Shown piece by piece: positions 36,830 through 48,167 of a DNA stretch of 64,000 nucleotides. A model generated the notes under the pieces. That model did not search any database. It was not told the origin of the DNA and saw nothing but the letters and a program-made list of their open reading frames with translations. Location of the stretch: the NCBI GenBank assembly GCA_036429605.1, contig CM071589.1:4340001-4404000 (forward strand), read 5' to 3'. Numbering within the stretch: the stretch's first letter is position 1; each line of letters starts with the position of its first letter. Made by a program: the position numbers and the translations under genes. The stretch is from Cladobotryum mycophilum (taxonomy: Eukaryota > Ascomycota > Sordariomycetes > Hypocreales > Hypocreaceae).

Positions 36830-38772
36830 ATGCAGCTGAGCCCCCTGCAATCGCGACTTGCGGCATCGCTTGCTGCGTCGCTCGTTATTCTAGCTCTCTA
36901 TCTGTTACTTTTTTCACCGAGCGCGGCGCTGGCAGCCGAACTGTCAACACCTCAAAATTTTGTTGCTACGATCCTAGATGAAGCCTTTGGCACCGATGAC
37001 GAATTTGACGGGGGTTACGAGTCGGAATTTGGGCTATTTGATCGAACTATTATCGGAAGAGCGCCTGTTGGCGTCGCAGTTCTACAAAACAATGGACCGC
37101 AAGCGTTGAATTTGCAACCAGGGTCTTCTGTTTGTTACATGTTTGAGAAGAGTACCATATTTGGGAATAGTCAGGGGAACAGCCGCAGGAATGCCGAGGC
37201 CGGCAAGAAAGATGATGAAGACGATGGAGACGACGGCGCACCACCAAGCAGCTCAGCTGTTCCATCAAGAACAGTGTACTTATCCGCGAATACTTGTTTA
37301 CAACCTCAGCGTATACCGCCTAACTCGACATCACCGGGCCCGCCGCAACTGAGCCTTTACGTATCAAATTCTACTCAGCCTGGTTGTGCGCCTTCTCCTC
37401 AATCTGTGCCCGGCTTTCGAGCCAAGGCATTTGAACAAGGTGCCGTAATGTGGAGTTTCAATGCTACTGGAGATATCTTCATTAGCATTACAGCACCAAG
37501 TCTTCCTGCGGGTTTTCAAGGTATCTACAACTTTGAAGTCGCTGCATCCACGGATGATTACTATCACCAGTATGATAGTGCCGGAGGTGAACTGCTGTGG
37601 ATGGACAGCGACTCAAGCTCGGCGTTGCTGGTGACCAAGAACTTGACCGACACTGTTTTCGAGATTGATGAGATTATGCAAAAGGGGCCGCAATTTGAAC
37701 TTTACGTCGAGGACGCAACCACGCCGACCATTAATGGGCTGCTCCATTCCATGTGTGGTTTGAAAAACACGGCCCGTATTGCGTCCAAGCGGCTAGATAA
37801 CGGCGAATTCAACAATAACGACATGGCTCGCACCAAGATGACCATCAAAGGCCCCGGCAGTTGGCCCAAGCAGCAATTCTACTTTGATGGCCTGAATTCA
37901 AGTACATCATATACGGGCGTTCTTTTTAAGCCAGCCAATAAGACAGACACCCCTAAAAGACAAGCCAGTTCAGCCGGCCAGGTCGGCGGCGGCGGAATTG
38001 TTTATACTGGAACAGATTTCCAGACTTCAGCAGGTGAGTAAACAAAGCATACTGGTCCGGGAACAAGCCTTCTAATCTCATATCAGGTACCAACTGCCGA
38101 GTCATCACAGATCTGGACTTTTGCACTGAGGTGCAATGGGCAGCCCCTGGAAATAATAAACTCAATAACAGTGAACTGGCAAAAGTCTACGATGATTATG
38201 CAAAGATGATGTATGCCAACTTTGAAAAAGTCATGATGCAGATCCCATGCGAAGCACCGTCGACACAACAATATTCATTGGCTAGGAATTGCGATGACTG
38301 CGTACAAGCTTACAAGCGATGGCTTTGCACAGTAAGCATACCTCGCTGCGAGGACTTCTCAAAACAGGACGACTTTACAATGATTCGCAATGCCGGGCAG
38401 CCATTCCCGAATGGAACCAAATTGCCCGACGATTTGTTGAAGGTGCTTGAAAAGAAACCAGCTTGGAATGCGTCTCGAAACAGCTTCATTGACGAACAGA
38501 TTGCGCCTGGTCCATATAAAGAGATCCTTCCCTGCGAAGACGTCTGCTATGAAGTCGTCCAGAGCTGCCCTGCCGCCATTGGCTTCACCTGCCCCCGACC
38601 TCACATGGTTAGTTTCAATGTGAGTTACGGTAGGCGAGACGGTGATGGTGCCGTGGTGCAGTGTAATTATCCCGGAGAGCCCCGGACTAGAATCAGCGCA
38701 GCTGAAATCGCTCTGCCCAACGGACACTTGATCCTTGGTACTATTTGCCTCTTGCTAGCAATGCTGCTCTAG
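36830..38772 (+). CDS. MID1: Stretch-activated calcium channel subunit MID1
   Basis: Predicted 629 residues from exons 36830-38033 and 38087-38772. The first 35 residues hold a long hydrophobic signal/anchor (SLVILALYLLLFSP). The luminal/extracellular part has many N-glycosylation sequons (NST, NAT, NLT, NSS, NKT, NGT, NAS, NVS) and a Cys-rich C-terminal half (RNCDDCVQAYKRWLC, CEDVCYEVVQSCPAAIGFTCP) typical of MID1. The end HLILGTICLLLAMLL is hydrophobic, consistent with a membrane segment or GPI signal. MID1 works with CCH1 in low- and high-affinity calcium uptake and mechanosensing at the plasma membrane. An acidic insert (KKDDEDDGDDG) near residue 125 looks lineage-specific. Confidence 0.94.
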
Positions 38773-39127
38773 ATGCGTATTCGACATACATATAGATGGC
38801 GCCACTTGCGTCTCACGACGATGTTGTTGGTTTTTGAATTAGGTTAGTGCTTTTATGATGGAGATGGGGTTGGCGTTTGCGGTGATTTATGGCGGGATAT
38901 CCATGAAAAAACGGCCACCCCCGCTGGCGGTGTCAATCAACCTATGCCAAGAGGTCTGATATATGGCCGGTATTGTATATCTAGATTATTCTTGGAGTTT
39001 GTGGATACAAGACGGATGAGCCATGAATTAATTTGATTTCATATTCAGGTTGTGCAATCAAATATCATTATCGCCTAAGCTTTGGTGATGTCAGTGCCAG
39101 TTGTCGCAAGTATGCGTAAGTCGACGA
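38773..39127. other. Intergenic: convergent 3' regions of MID1 and the small mitochondrial protein gene
   Basis: No coding signal seen; presumed 3' untranslated sequence. A short inverted GC-rich motif (CCACCCCCGCTGGCGGTG) lies near 38916-38933. Confidence 0.5.
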
Positions 39128-39712
39128 TTACCATTCAAAAGTCTTCTTCTTCAACTTGATGTACGTAAACTCGGCGGATTGCGAAACCGTATCGATTTTT
39201 TGTTGTCGTTTGCGCGCATCTGTTACGAACTCTTTTGTGCCTCTTTGGACTTTCGATACTCGTTTACTGTCGCTTCAAGACCAGCAATGGTCGCTACCCA
39301 AACGGAAACGCTCGACTCGGCACTTTTTCTTTGTAATGGGATTTGTTTTTTAGGGGAGGAGCTCGCACTCACCATCGGTCTCTTCGCGCACCTCGTCGGC
39401 TTCGAGCTTGGTCCAGGTCCAGTAGGCGACCTGGTAGGTGAAGATGGCGAGGACGAGGACTTTGCCTACGGGGCGGGTGAAGGTTTTGTAGAATTCGGAC
39501 TAGTGATTATAACGCGCGCGCATATGTTGGCCATCATTTTCGGTTTTTCTTTTCGTGGGAAGGGAAAAACAAGGGGGGGGGGTTGTATATACTGTTGGGT
39601 TTGGTTGTTTGGTCGCATAGCTCCGTCGAGGGAGTCGCTGAGGGGATGTAGCGGCGCGCAGTGCGGCGAGGGATCTTGTGGGTAGGGTTCGTAGCATCAT
39701 TGATACGGCCAT
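39128..39712 (-). CDS. Small mitochondrial inner-membrane protein, fungal family of unknown function
   Basis: Predicted 137 residues from exons 39712-39593, 39499-39373 and 39294-39128. The N-terminus MAVSMMLRTLPTRSLAALRA…RRSYATKQ is a strong mitochondrial presequence with a likely cleavage after RRSYA. One membrane segment follows (PVGKVLVLAIFTYQVAYWTW, about residues 52-71), then a charged helix and a basic end (YIKLKKKTFEW). I recognise the layout from small fungus-specific proteins (possibly the DUF5321 group), but I am not sure of the family name. The first intron (93 bases) carries ten consecutive C on the transcript strand. All junctions are GT-AG and the exon sum is a multiple of three. 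Confidence 0.75.
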
Positions 39713-40729
39713 GATAAGTAAGTTGCTACACGCGGTGTGAAGAATTAACTCGGGCGATTGAAGATTCTGTAGGTAAAGTAAAGTAAGGTAAGGTAAAGGG
39801 AAATCAATGTCCTTTTTTTTGGTTTCCTCGATGCTTTGCTTAAAACCGTTTTTCTGTCTGTGCACTTACTCTGCATGGCATGGCCGCCGCAGAGAAACAT
39901 GGATCCCCATCCCGATATCTAATCGGTATATTTGTTGGTTGTGGCGGTGCTTCACATGCTGTGTTTGTGGCGCGTCGCTTTGGAGCAGCCGCACCCCGCG
40001 ATCTCCAAAGGACACCTTTTTTAAGACACTACCCCCACCAACTCAGGTACAGAGCAGGTATTGTCGTGGTAAAGAAAAGTCATTAACTTGATTGGCGTTC
40101 TGTATCGTGTTCGATATGCATTGAGAATGTCAAAAAAAGCTAGAATATGTCTTTCCCAATAATACTATCATATGTATATGTTGTTTATCCCCAAAAAAAT
40201 TGTAGAAATTATTTAGTATGAATGATTGGACATTGCCCCCCAAGATCTACGATATCCGCGCCTCTTAAGCATGGATTCATCTAGTACCATGAGGTAGCCT
40301 CTTCTCCAACAAAGCTACACGACCGATACTTCCTAGCACCGTGGAACTAGCAACCTCACCACCGCCTTCCTAGAATAGCATGTGGCCATCCACTCGTGCA
40401 TGCTCAATCAACATTCAACCTTTTTTTTGCTTTCTTTTTAGGCGCGTTCCCCTAGGACAGGGGTGCTTTCTTTATTAGAATAGGCAGGCCGTTTTTTTCC
40501 CTCCCCTTGACGACACATGTCCCGAATTCCCAAGCTTCAGCTTACTTGTCTTTTATCTTTTTTTGACTCATCTGCCTGCCATTGCGATAAGCAAGGACAT
40601 CTGTCCAGACGAAGAGCGTGATACTTAAGTTGGACGATTTACCAGCTCCGATTTTGAGTTGCGCAGATATCATCACCTTCGATTTACTACTCTTCCGGCA
40701 TTCCTCCAACGCCCCTCTTATAATCACAA
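39713..40729. other. Intergenic: divergent promoters of the mitochondrial protein gene and RAMP4
   Basis: No supported gene in 1 kb. AAGGTA/AAAGTA direct repeats lie at 39775-39797. Confidence 0.55.
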
Positions 40730-41136
40730 TGGTGTGTGTTACGAGCCAAAAATCCATCCATCCAACCAGCAAAGTGCCTCGGGCGCACGCGCATTCCAAT
40801 GCAGCGTCGCCTGACCCTTTTATAATGTTAAAATGCTAATTGCCTCGCAGGCGCAAACCCTCGAGCAGCGACGGCGCAATGCCAAGTTCGCCAAAGACCA
40901 GGAAGCCAAGATGGGCAAGTCGGAGGATCAACTCAAGAAGCGTACCAAGGAACCCACCAAGTCTCCCATCTCCGCCTTCTGGCTCGGTAAGCAAAAGCAT
41001 CCCACTCCCTCCCGCCGCACATTTCTTACACCAGTGCCCCGATTTCTAACTTCGCAATCGGGTCACAGTCATTCTCGGTTTCGTCGTCTTCGGCGGCCTG
41101 GTCTTTGAGGTCCTCTCCCGATTCTTCGGATTCTAA
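40730..41136 (+). CDS. YSY6: RAMP4/SERP1 (YSY6) translocon-associated ER protein
   Basis: Predicted 68 residues from three exons: 40730-40732, 40851-40986 and 41069-41136. Exon 1 codes only the ATG; the 118-base intron (donor GTGTGT, branch TGCTAAT, acceptor GCAG) joins it to AQTLEQRRRNAKFAKDQEAK, the standard RAMP4 opening. A basic middle is followed by one C-terminal membrane segment (SPISAFWLVILGFVVFGGLVFEVL), making it tail-anchored. RAMP4 sits at the Sec61 translocon and stabilises membrane proteins under stress. A gene this small with a start-only exon is easily missed by automatic annotation. Confidence 0.93.
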
Positions 41137-41579
41137 ATCCAAGTTCATGAGGGGGGCCAAACAATGCACAACGTACGAAAAGACGAGCGGATAGTGACTA
41201 CATGTGGGGAGGACACATACACACAAAATCTGGGCGGCGGCAGGAATCTAGGTAGCCACTGGACATGCTGAAGCAGCCTTCTACCTTTATTACTTTTTTT
41301 ATTACTTTGAGTATCTTCCTTGTAAGGCTGTATTTCTTTCTAGAAGATCATGTATCATAGAGACATACGGCGCAATGGCATCACATTCAGTATTGGGACT
41401 TTTCCTATAAGATTTCTTTGGTATCTTGTTTTATTCTTTTGATTTTTTTAACCAAAACGCCATGCTATGTGGCTGCGCGAGCCGACTGTATGAACAACAA
41501 GCAAACGAGTAAAGCAAATGCAAAGGCCTAGAGGCGCAAAACCTCATATATATGCATGGAAGCCCCCTCTATGGAGAGT
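41137..41579. other. Intergenic: convergent 3' regions of RAMP4 and the SMAP-domain gene
   Basis: AT-rich, no coding signal; presumed 3' untranslated sequence. Confidence 0.55.
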
Positions 41580-42984
41580 TTATGCGCCAAGGCCACGGCG
41601 ACGCTGCCCGCTCTCCTTGAGCATCATTCCAGCTTCGAATTGACGCTGGATATCCGCCTCTGCCTGGACCGAGTCCGACTTATGCTCGGAGACGTGGCCC
41701 GAACTGCCAGCTTGCGCGCTGGCCTTTTTGCCTCCAAGAAGTCGCAAGAACTTGTCCTTTCGCGCAGATCCTCCCTCCAGTCCACCGACGTTCCATTGTT
41801 CAGCATCCGCCAGTTTATCCTCTTCGGCAGATGCAGTCTTCTTCTCCTTTTTTCCCTTTTTGTCCTTCTTCTCCTTCTTGTCCTTGCTCTTCTTGTCTTT
41901 CTTGTCCTTCTTCTCCTTTTTGCTGGCCGGCTCTTCTGAGACCTCCTCCTCAGCCTCCTCTCGCTTCCTCTTGCTTTCGGACTTCTTGGGCTTTTTATCT
42001 ACTGATTCCTCTTCCCTGGTCTCCTCACTTGTCGACTTTGACTTCTTCTTTTTCTTCTTCTCCTCCTTGGCTAGTGTTGGTTCTTCAGGGGTAGAAGTGG
42101 GCTTTTCCTCCTTGACTTCCTCATCTGCAGCTGGCGTCTCATCGACCTCTACCTTTTCTTTACTCTTCTTCTCTTTCTTCTTCTTCTTGTCCTTCTTTGA
42201 TGCTTCCTTTTCCGCAACATCATCTTCTACTGGGACCTCGGTTTCCTCAGGCGTTGTTGGGGTGACATCTTCCATAGGCTCAGGTTTACTGGCCTCGGCT
42301 TCAGCTTCGGAGTCGGAATCGGAGTCGGAATCGGAGTCGGAATCGGAAGAGCTATCGCTGTCGCTATCCGTGAACGAAAGATCTGGTCGAGGGAGATCTG
42401 CCTTCTTCTCATTATCCACCTTTTCCTCCTTGATCTACAGTAATGTTAGATATGCCATAGAGGGAAGAAGATGAAGAAGAAAAAAGCATGTTAGAAAGTA
42501 CATACCCCCAAGTGTCGGGTCAATTGCTCGTATACAGCAGCAGCTTTCTTGGACTCTGTCAAGAGTCTCTGGGCCTCGGCCTCGAATCTCTTTGACCTAG
42601 CAAGCGCCTGCAGTCGCTTCTTCTCCATCTTGGCGGGCTTGTTTAGGGCTGCCTTTGCCTTCATCTCAGCTTTTCGAGAGGGGTTCCATTTTCCCGCGGG
42701 CTTCACATTGGCCTTGCGGGCCTTTTTCGCTTCGGACTTGACTTGTCGCTTGACCTTGCGGGCCTCGCTTCGGATTTGGCGCTGTCTCTCTTTACGCAGG
42801 GCCTTGTCCTCTGTAAAGGTCAAAAATGTTAGCTAAAGGTAATGCAAGATATTTTCTTAAGTAGAAGCAATATCGTAAAGTTGGGACCAGACAGGCGGAT
42901 TCATTCGCAGGCAATAAATTAATTACCTTTGGATTCGGGTGCCGGTTCAGCGGCTGGAGCCGCATTCATTGCAGAGATGCCCAT
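41580..42984 (-). CDS. Lys/Glu-rich nuclear protein with C-terminal SMAP (small acidic protein) domain
   Basis: Predicted 405 residues from exons 42984-42927, 42810-42506 and 42434-41580. The N-terminal third is basic and helical (EDKALRKERQRQIRSEARKV, KRLQALARSKRFEAEAQRLL). An SD-dipeptide run (SDSDSDSDSDSDSE) follows, then long alternating acidic and KKDKKDKK tracts typical of nucleolar or ribosome-assembly factors. The C-terminus (EQWNVGGLEGGSARKDKFLRLLGGKK, shown in parts; ending ESGQRRRGLGA) matches the SMAP domain found in C1orf35-like proteins of unknown role. The KKD/EEE low complexity creates a long antisense frame that is not a gene. Function is inferred only from composition. Confidence 0.83.
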
Positions 42985-43529
42985 GATGCTGAGTTTGACT
43001 TTGTGGATTTATTTTGCATGCAGGATTGTGGATGAAGCCGTTTCTGTTCCCGCAATTGGGTATTGAAGAGCTATGAGCGAGTGCTTCTTGGTGGCAATCT
43101 CGTCGCAATGTTTGGCATTGAGGAAGAAAAAAGGTATCTTTTTCTGCCGGGCGGTGTCAAAGCTCTCTAGTACCTTGCAGGTTGATAGTAGAAGGATGTG
43201 GGTTATCGGTGGGGTGGGGTGGGGTGGGGGGCAACACATAGATACCAGGTCGTTAATCACCCTCCACCTCTATCCTACAAGAAGCGACCCACGAATTCGT
43301 GTTAATCACTTTTTAGAGGATGCAGGAATTAAAAAAAAATCATCCCTTTAAAAGGCGAGAAGCTTTTTAAATGGCCGCATGTATATCTACAATTCCCATC
43401 CACGAGATGAGGACTATAAGGCCTCGTTAACAGTAGCTTCTCGACCATTATCAGATAGACTAGATACACTATCCTTGGACTCCCTACCATCTCCTTGGTA
43501 TGACATTGAGTCTACATTTTTGCTCCAAT
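42985..43529. other. Intergenic: SMAP gene promoter and 3' flank of the E2-like gene
   Basis: No gene. The most notable content is a G-run array at 43211-43231. Confidence 0.55.
43211..43231 (+). repeat. G-tract array with G-quadruplex pattern
   Basis: Three GGGGT units followed by six G, so four G-tracts of at least four with one-base loops, about 230 bases upstream of the SMAP gene start, on the strand opposite to that transcript. Confidence 0.85.
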
Positions 43530-44279
43530 CTAATTTGCTTCAACCGATGGGCGTGCGTGCTTCTTTGTATGCTCAACTACCTTGCGGTTGTATTCCTCTC
43601 TGTCGTTTAAATAGAGGTTGGCGGCATCCCGGTTCAATGGATCATCAGCATTCGGACTGTCAAGAAGCGTCATGATGGATATTAAGACTAGCTTTTTGGT
43701 TAGAACCATATCCCCTCAGCTCCTCGTTTGGGGATGAAGAAAACACAGCGGCGTACCTTTGTCGATAGACAGAGCTGGACTCCACTCTGACTGAAGGATA
43801 TCCATACCCACAGTCCCACTGTGTATGTTCGGATGGAATATGGGCGTTATACATCTGACCTTTGGTGTAAGAAACGGGTAATTTGGTGGAAATAAAATGG
43901 ATAATTCGAATTGGCCGCCCTCATACAGTGAGCCGGGCTTATCACCATCCGTTCTCTCTGCGATGAATCCATCGAAAGGCTTTGATCAAAGTACATAGAC
44001 GAGGCTCCAATAAGGCCTTCCATTTCTCCTGCAAACGAATGTCAATGTTATGTTAGTAGACTTTAGAGAAGAAACAATGGAATGCAGCCAACGTACCAGG
44101 TGTTCCATGTCAATCGGTCCAGCAGAAATACCGGGAACAGGCGCCCTTGTAGGCAGTAGTCAGTGATCTGGGCACCCGACGTTGCCCGGCCTCAGGCAGG
44201 TTGGGGGAATAAGTTGCACACACTTCTCCATTATCGCTGCTTCTTCCATCAGCTTCTTTTGTGAAGCCTGTGAATTCAT
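43530..44279 (-). CDS. Ubiquitin-conjugating enzyme E2-like protein, catalytic Cys replaced; possibly inactive or a pseudogene
   Basis: Exons 44279-44224, 44145-44097, 44028-43757 and 43687-43530. The UBC fold is clear: APVPGISAGPID, then GSLYEGGQFELSILFPPNYPF, PKVRCITPIFHPNIHSG, DILQSEWSPALSIDKVL and DPLNRDAANLYL. Where E2 enzymes have the active-site Cys (…GTVCMDIL), this sequence has GTVGMDIL: codon GGT at 43811-43813 on the minus strand. The exon sum is one base over a multiple of three. Exon 3 starts in one frame and the conserved part lies in another; either one extra A at 43981-43983, or one missing A in each of the runs near 44023 and 43981, would fix it. I cannot tell a decaying gene from sequence errors. 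The nearest E2 class is not clear to me. Confidence 0.7.
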
Positions 44280-47254
44280 CGCTTCGGATTAGACGAGATG
44301 GACAACAAAACTTGAGTTCAACGTCCAAGTACGTGAGAAATGGTTCTCACGTGGTGTTTGGACAAAAGCTTGAGACTTGAAAAGCAGTTGGAGGTTGACA
44401 GGAATGGTATTCATGAGCCATTTAAGAGAAACACGGCGGGCATGGAATCACATGAGATCAGAGGAAGAGAGACTCAAAAGGAACACAAACACGCCATTGA
44501 TGGCGATGGCTCCAGGCGAGATCTGCAGCTGACTTTAGTTGCGGTCTCGGTCCTCCAGATTTCAGCCGTAGATTGAGCATCGTATACCGTAACAAGAAAG
44601 ATTTGATGGAACTTGAAAGAATGATGATTACTTCTATTTGGATGAGGATGAATCTGGTGAGGCGATTTGGAGAGAGAGCGAGGGAGAGGGCATTCAGATG
44701 AAGCATTGTCACCAAAAGAGGTGTGGTAGTGGGTGGTTGTTCCGCAGGACCTGCAACCAATAGCGTTTACCTACTTGCATGCATCGATGCGGCACAAATA
44801 ATGGAACAACATGGCCGGATGCGCATCAAGTCTCCACAGAAAAAAAGACGTCAGAGCCCCCCACCCCCAAGGCCTAGAAACAGAAGCTCAGACCTTTTCT
44901 GGAAGACCTTCTATTTTGATGAAGATGATACTACAACGTGTGTTCTTCAAGAGAGAGCATGTGGGGGGGGGGAGAAGAGTTGAACAACCGAAGGAATATA
45001 AGCCCACAGTTGCATGCCAGGAACCAGCCAGCCAGCCAGCCAACCAAGAACAAAAACAAAAACACACCCCCACAGGAACAACTTTGGCGCCATGCCGCAT
45101 TAGACCATCTCGCATCGAACTTTTGCTCGCCCATCTTTTCAGCCGTCCTTTCCGCCCCCTGCGGGATGTGGGATGTGGGATGATCTCATAAAAATGGCGT
45201 GGTTACTGGTGGCTGGCGGTAGATGATTGGTGGTGATGGGATCGCGGCTCTCCTCTCTTCCCCCCAAATAACACGAGAACCCTTTTTTTCCCTTTCACTC
45301 TCTCCTCCTTTAAAATCTGCCTTGGACTTTTTTCTTTCTTTTTTTGCTAATGGATTTTATTTTCTTTGGTGGGAGGAACGAGACGGGGGTTCTCACATTG
45401 GCGCCAAATGCTGGGTCGTTTATGCTCGCCTCGCAGGACTTGCTTGCTTGAGTGTGGTGATGTGGTATGGTGTGTTTAGAATCTATCACTTTTTGTTGCC
45501 CATGTAGGTGGTGTGGAGACCCCTTTGCCATGCTCTGCTCTGCCAATCTGCCTACCTACCTCTCTACCCATGCTATATGCCTTTGCCCATGCTGTTTTGC
45601 CCATGTCTACCCACTTCATTAGCAAGGGTTTCGCCCACCTACGGCTGAGACCGTCATCTGCAGATGTTCCCTCTCCCAACCTTTAACCTTCCCACAACGT
45701 CCAAAAGCCAAAATGCACTTCCCTGCTTTTTGCCCGCATCGGTATCGCCTTTGCCTCCCCTCCCCTCCCCTCCCCCCAAAACCCTGGTGCTATTAATACC
45801 CCTACCCTAGAACTTTCACTACTACATGCTCGGTTTAATGTCATGCAAGCCATAATGAAAGGGCCTGGCGGAACCAAGTTTATTTCTCTCTCCCACCCTC
45901 CTATTCCTCCCTCCTCTTCCTCTCCTTCTATCCATGCCATCCATGTCATTTTTCAAGCCAAACCCGGAATTGTGTAGAGAGGAGAATTGCGTTGAACGGT
46001 GACGAACAAGCCTGCGTGAATCGCAACATTACGGCAAAAAAGGGTCTTTTTTTCAATATCGTCAATCACAAGCAAAGCTAGATACCCGAGTCCTACAAAG
46101 AACCGCGGCTCTTTGGAATACCCCAAGGCCCTGTTTTAGTTCATCACCATATGCTTGGATGGATGGCTTTACTTTCAGGTTTCGTATTGTAAACTATGTG
46201 CTGTGCTGTGCTATGCTGTGCTGTGTGTGTAACTGCCTGCAAAATAAAGAAAAAACAAACATGAACAATGTATTCAGCCATGCACACTCACATTTCTCCT
46301 GCAAAGAACCCTAAAGTGATCGCCGCTTGTTTAAAGTGTCATCTACGTCTCTCTTGGCTCTTGGCTCTTGGCTCTCGGTACGAGGTCACAAAATCTACGC
46401 TGTTTTTCTTGGCTCAAAACCATTCTCCGAGGCAAATTTCTGTTTCTTCTTTCATTTCCCTCTAGCTCTTCTGCCAAGGGGGCCATCTTCCTCCCCCCTT
46501 GTCTGTCTGCCTGTGTGTCTGTCTGTCTGTTCGACTCTGTCTCTATATATAGAACAACTAGTAGTACTAGAAGAGTTCTTGCTATGTACAAAACAACAAT
46601 AAAAAAAAGTAGTGTGTAGAGAAGTGCAAGCTTCAAACAGTAAACAGCAAAAAAATAAAACCACGTGCATGTCGATCCTGTGACAACTGCTAAAAAAAAA
46701 AAAAGACACCGACCCTCTCTTTTGCGCCTTTTGCCTGTCCATTTGTTTTGGAGGGTATGAAGAAAAAGTTTCTCCAGAAAAAACGGGAAACGGAAAACAA
46801 AACCGCCATCCCAACGGAAAAAAAAAACAAGATGTCCGAATCTGAACCAAGTTTTTTCCTTCTCTTTCTTTGGTTGATACGCAAACCCCTTGCTAATAGC
46901 GGAAAGTAAACTATTTTTCCCTCTCATAATCTCTCCATCATCGTCAAAAATTACTGGTGGTCTTTTGTTGTTGCCGAGAGTAACCCTCCGGGCGTGGTTC
47001 ATTATGTGGAGCGTTGTCCTCTTGCATGATCCCACCACCCCTTGTCAAGAGGTTGAACCGAGGGGGGTCCAGGTCCTGCGGCTAAGGCAAGTCAGTACAA
47101 CATTACCCACCAGTCATGACGATGGAAGCGAGATCAATGCAACAAAGACTTACATAAAACCCTTGTCTAATAGTAATAAAGATAGAAGGCGGCGTAGTAG
47201 AAGAGAAAGAAGAGAGGGACGGACGGAGGGAGGGAGAGAAAGGAAGAAAAGACC
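44280..47254. other. Intergenic: E2-like gene promoter and long 3' flank of the bZIP-like gene
   Basis: About 3 kb with no convincing gene. It holds many simple repeats: CCAG units at 45022-45042, CTCTTGG units at 46351-46378, CTGTG units near 46198-46230, and poly-A/T runs. A frame at 46343-47038 (minus) is open but low-complexity and resembles nothing known. Confidence 0.5.
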
Positions 47255-48167
47255 TCATGGCATGGCGGGGAATGCCTGGCTAATGAATGATGGATCATAG
47301 ACATACGGCGTCTCATCAAAGAACCCGTCGTCCGGGCCACTGCTTCCGTAGCTTGGCGATTGATGCATCCCGGTTCCGTAGGATATGGAATAATTCCCTG
47401 AGCCCAGACTCTCGTCGCCCGTGTAGGTTCCCCTTCCGCTGCTCCGACGGCTCTCAGCTTCGTGCCCTCTCGCGATAAAGTGGCACAGATTGACTCCACC
47501 CCAGGGCAGTCCTGAGAGCTCTGTCTCTGTCGTCTCGAGCTCCGTGGCCAAGGGAATTCGATAGCTGTTGCCGGCATACTCTTGGTTTTGTGCTTCTCGC
47601 TCTGCCCTCTCCTTTTGTTCTCTAGCCTTTTCTCCTGGAAAGGGAAAAAAACGGCAACTTGTTAGTTCACTTCCATTGCTTGTATGATGATTTGGGAGGG
47701 AATCTTGGGGAAAGAGACATACTAAATTTTCGTTGCGCAATGCGGTTTTGTATCCGTCTCCTCTCCTCCGGGTCTGTAACATCTGTCCAATCCACATCTT
47801 TTAAGCCAGTCTTGGCTCTCTTGGGCGGTGGAGAGGCGCAGCTCTTCTTGGAAGAAGACGAAGAAGAGGAAGGTGTTTGTGAACGGTCTCTCGAACTTCT
47901 CAATGCCATGTTTGCGGAATATGATTTCGAGTTGTTTCCCGTCAGGTCGACCTTGCTTGCAGTCCTCTTGGGGGAACGTCGGCAGCCAATCGCTTCGGTA
48001 GACTTGGTGAGGTTGCTGGTCTTGACAGAAAGACGGGTAGAAGAATCTCTAGTCTTCTTAGAAGATGTGGTAGTCTTGGATATCTCGAAAGGTACCGGAG
48101 ATGGGCTCTGGATGCGAATCTTGGGTGCAAGGATATCAGCTGGTTGAAGATGCTCGATTGATGACAT
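47255..48167 (-). CDS. bZIP-like transcription factor with basic region but weak leucine zipper
   Basis: Predicted 274 residues from exons 48167-47723 and 47634-47255. A Ser/Lys-rich N-terminus leads to DWTDVTDPEERRRIQNRIAQRKFREKAREQ (given in parts), residues about 126-165; NRIAQRKFR matches the NxxAQxxFR signature of fungal bZIP basic regions. The intron (88 bases) lies inside this region, between F and R. After it I see no heptad leucines, only a Glu/Gln-rich helix and then a Gly/Ser/Tyr-rich tail ending DPSFISQAFPAMP. Many filamentous fungi have such basic-region proteins without a clear zipper; their targets are mostly unknown. Confidence 0.8.

Noticed and set aside
41728..42474. Ser/Phe-rich 248-codon plus-strand frame
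   Set aside because: Complement of the Lys/Glu tracts of the SMAP-domain gene.
46343..47038. 231-codon open frame on the minus strand downstream of the bZIP-like gene
   Set aside because: Phe/Lys/Arg low complexity from A/T runs, no domain, position fits a 3' flank.
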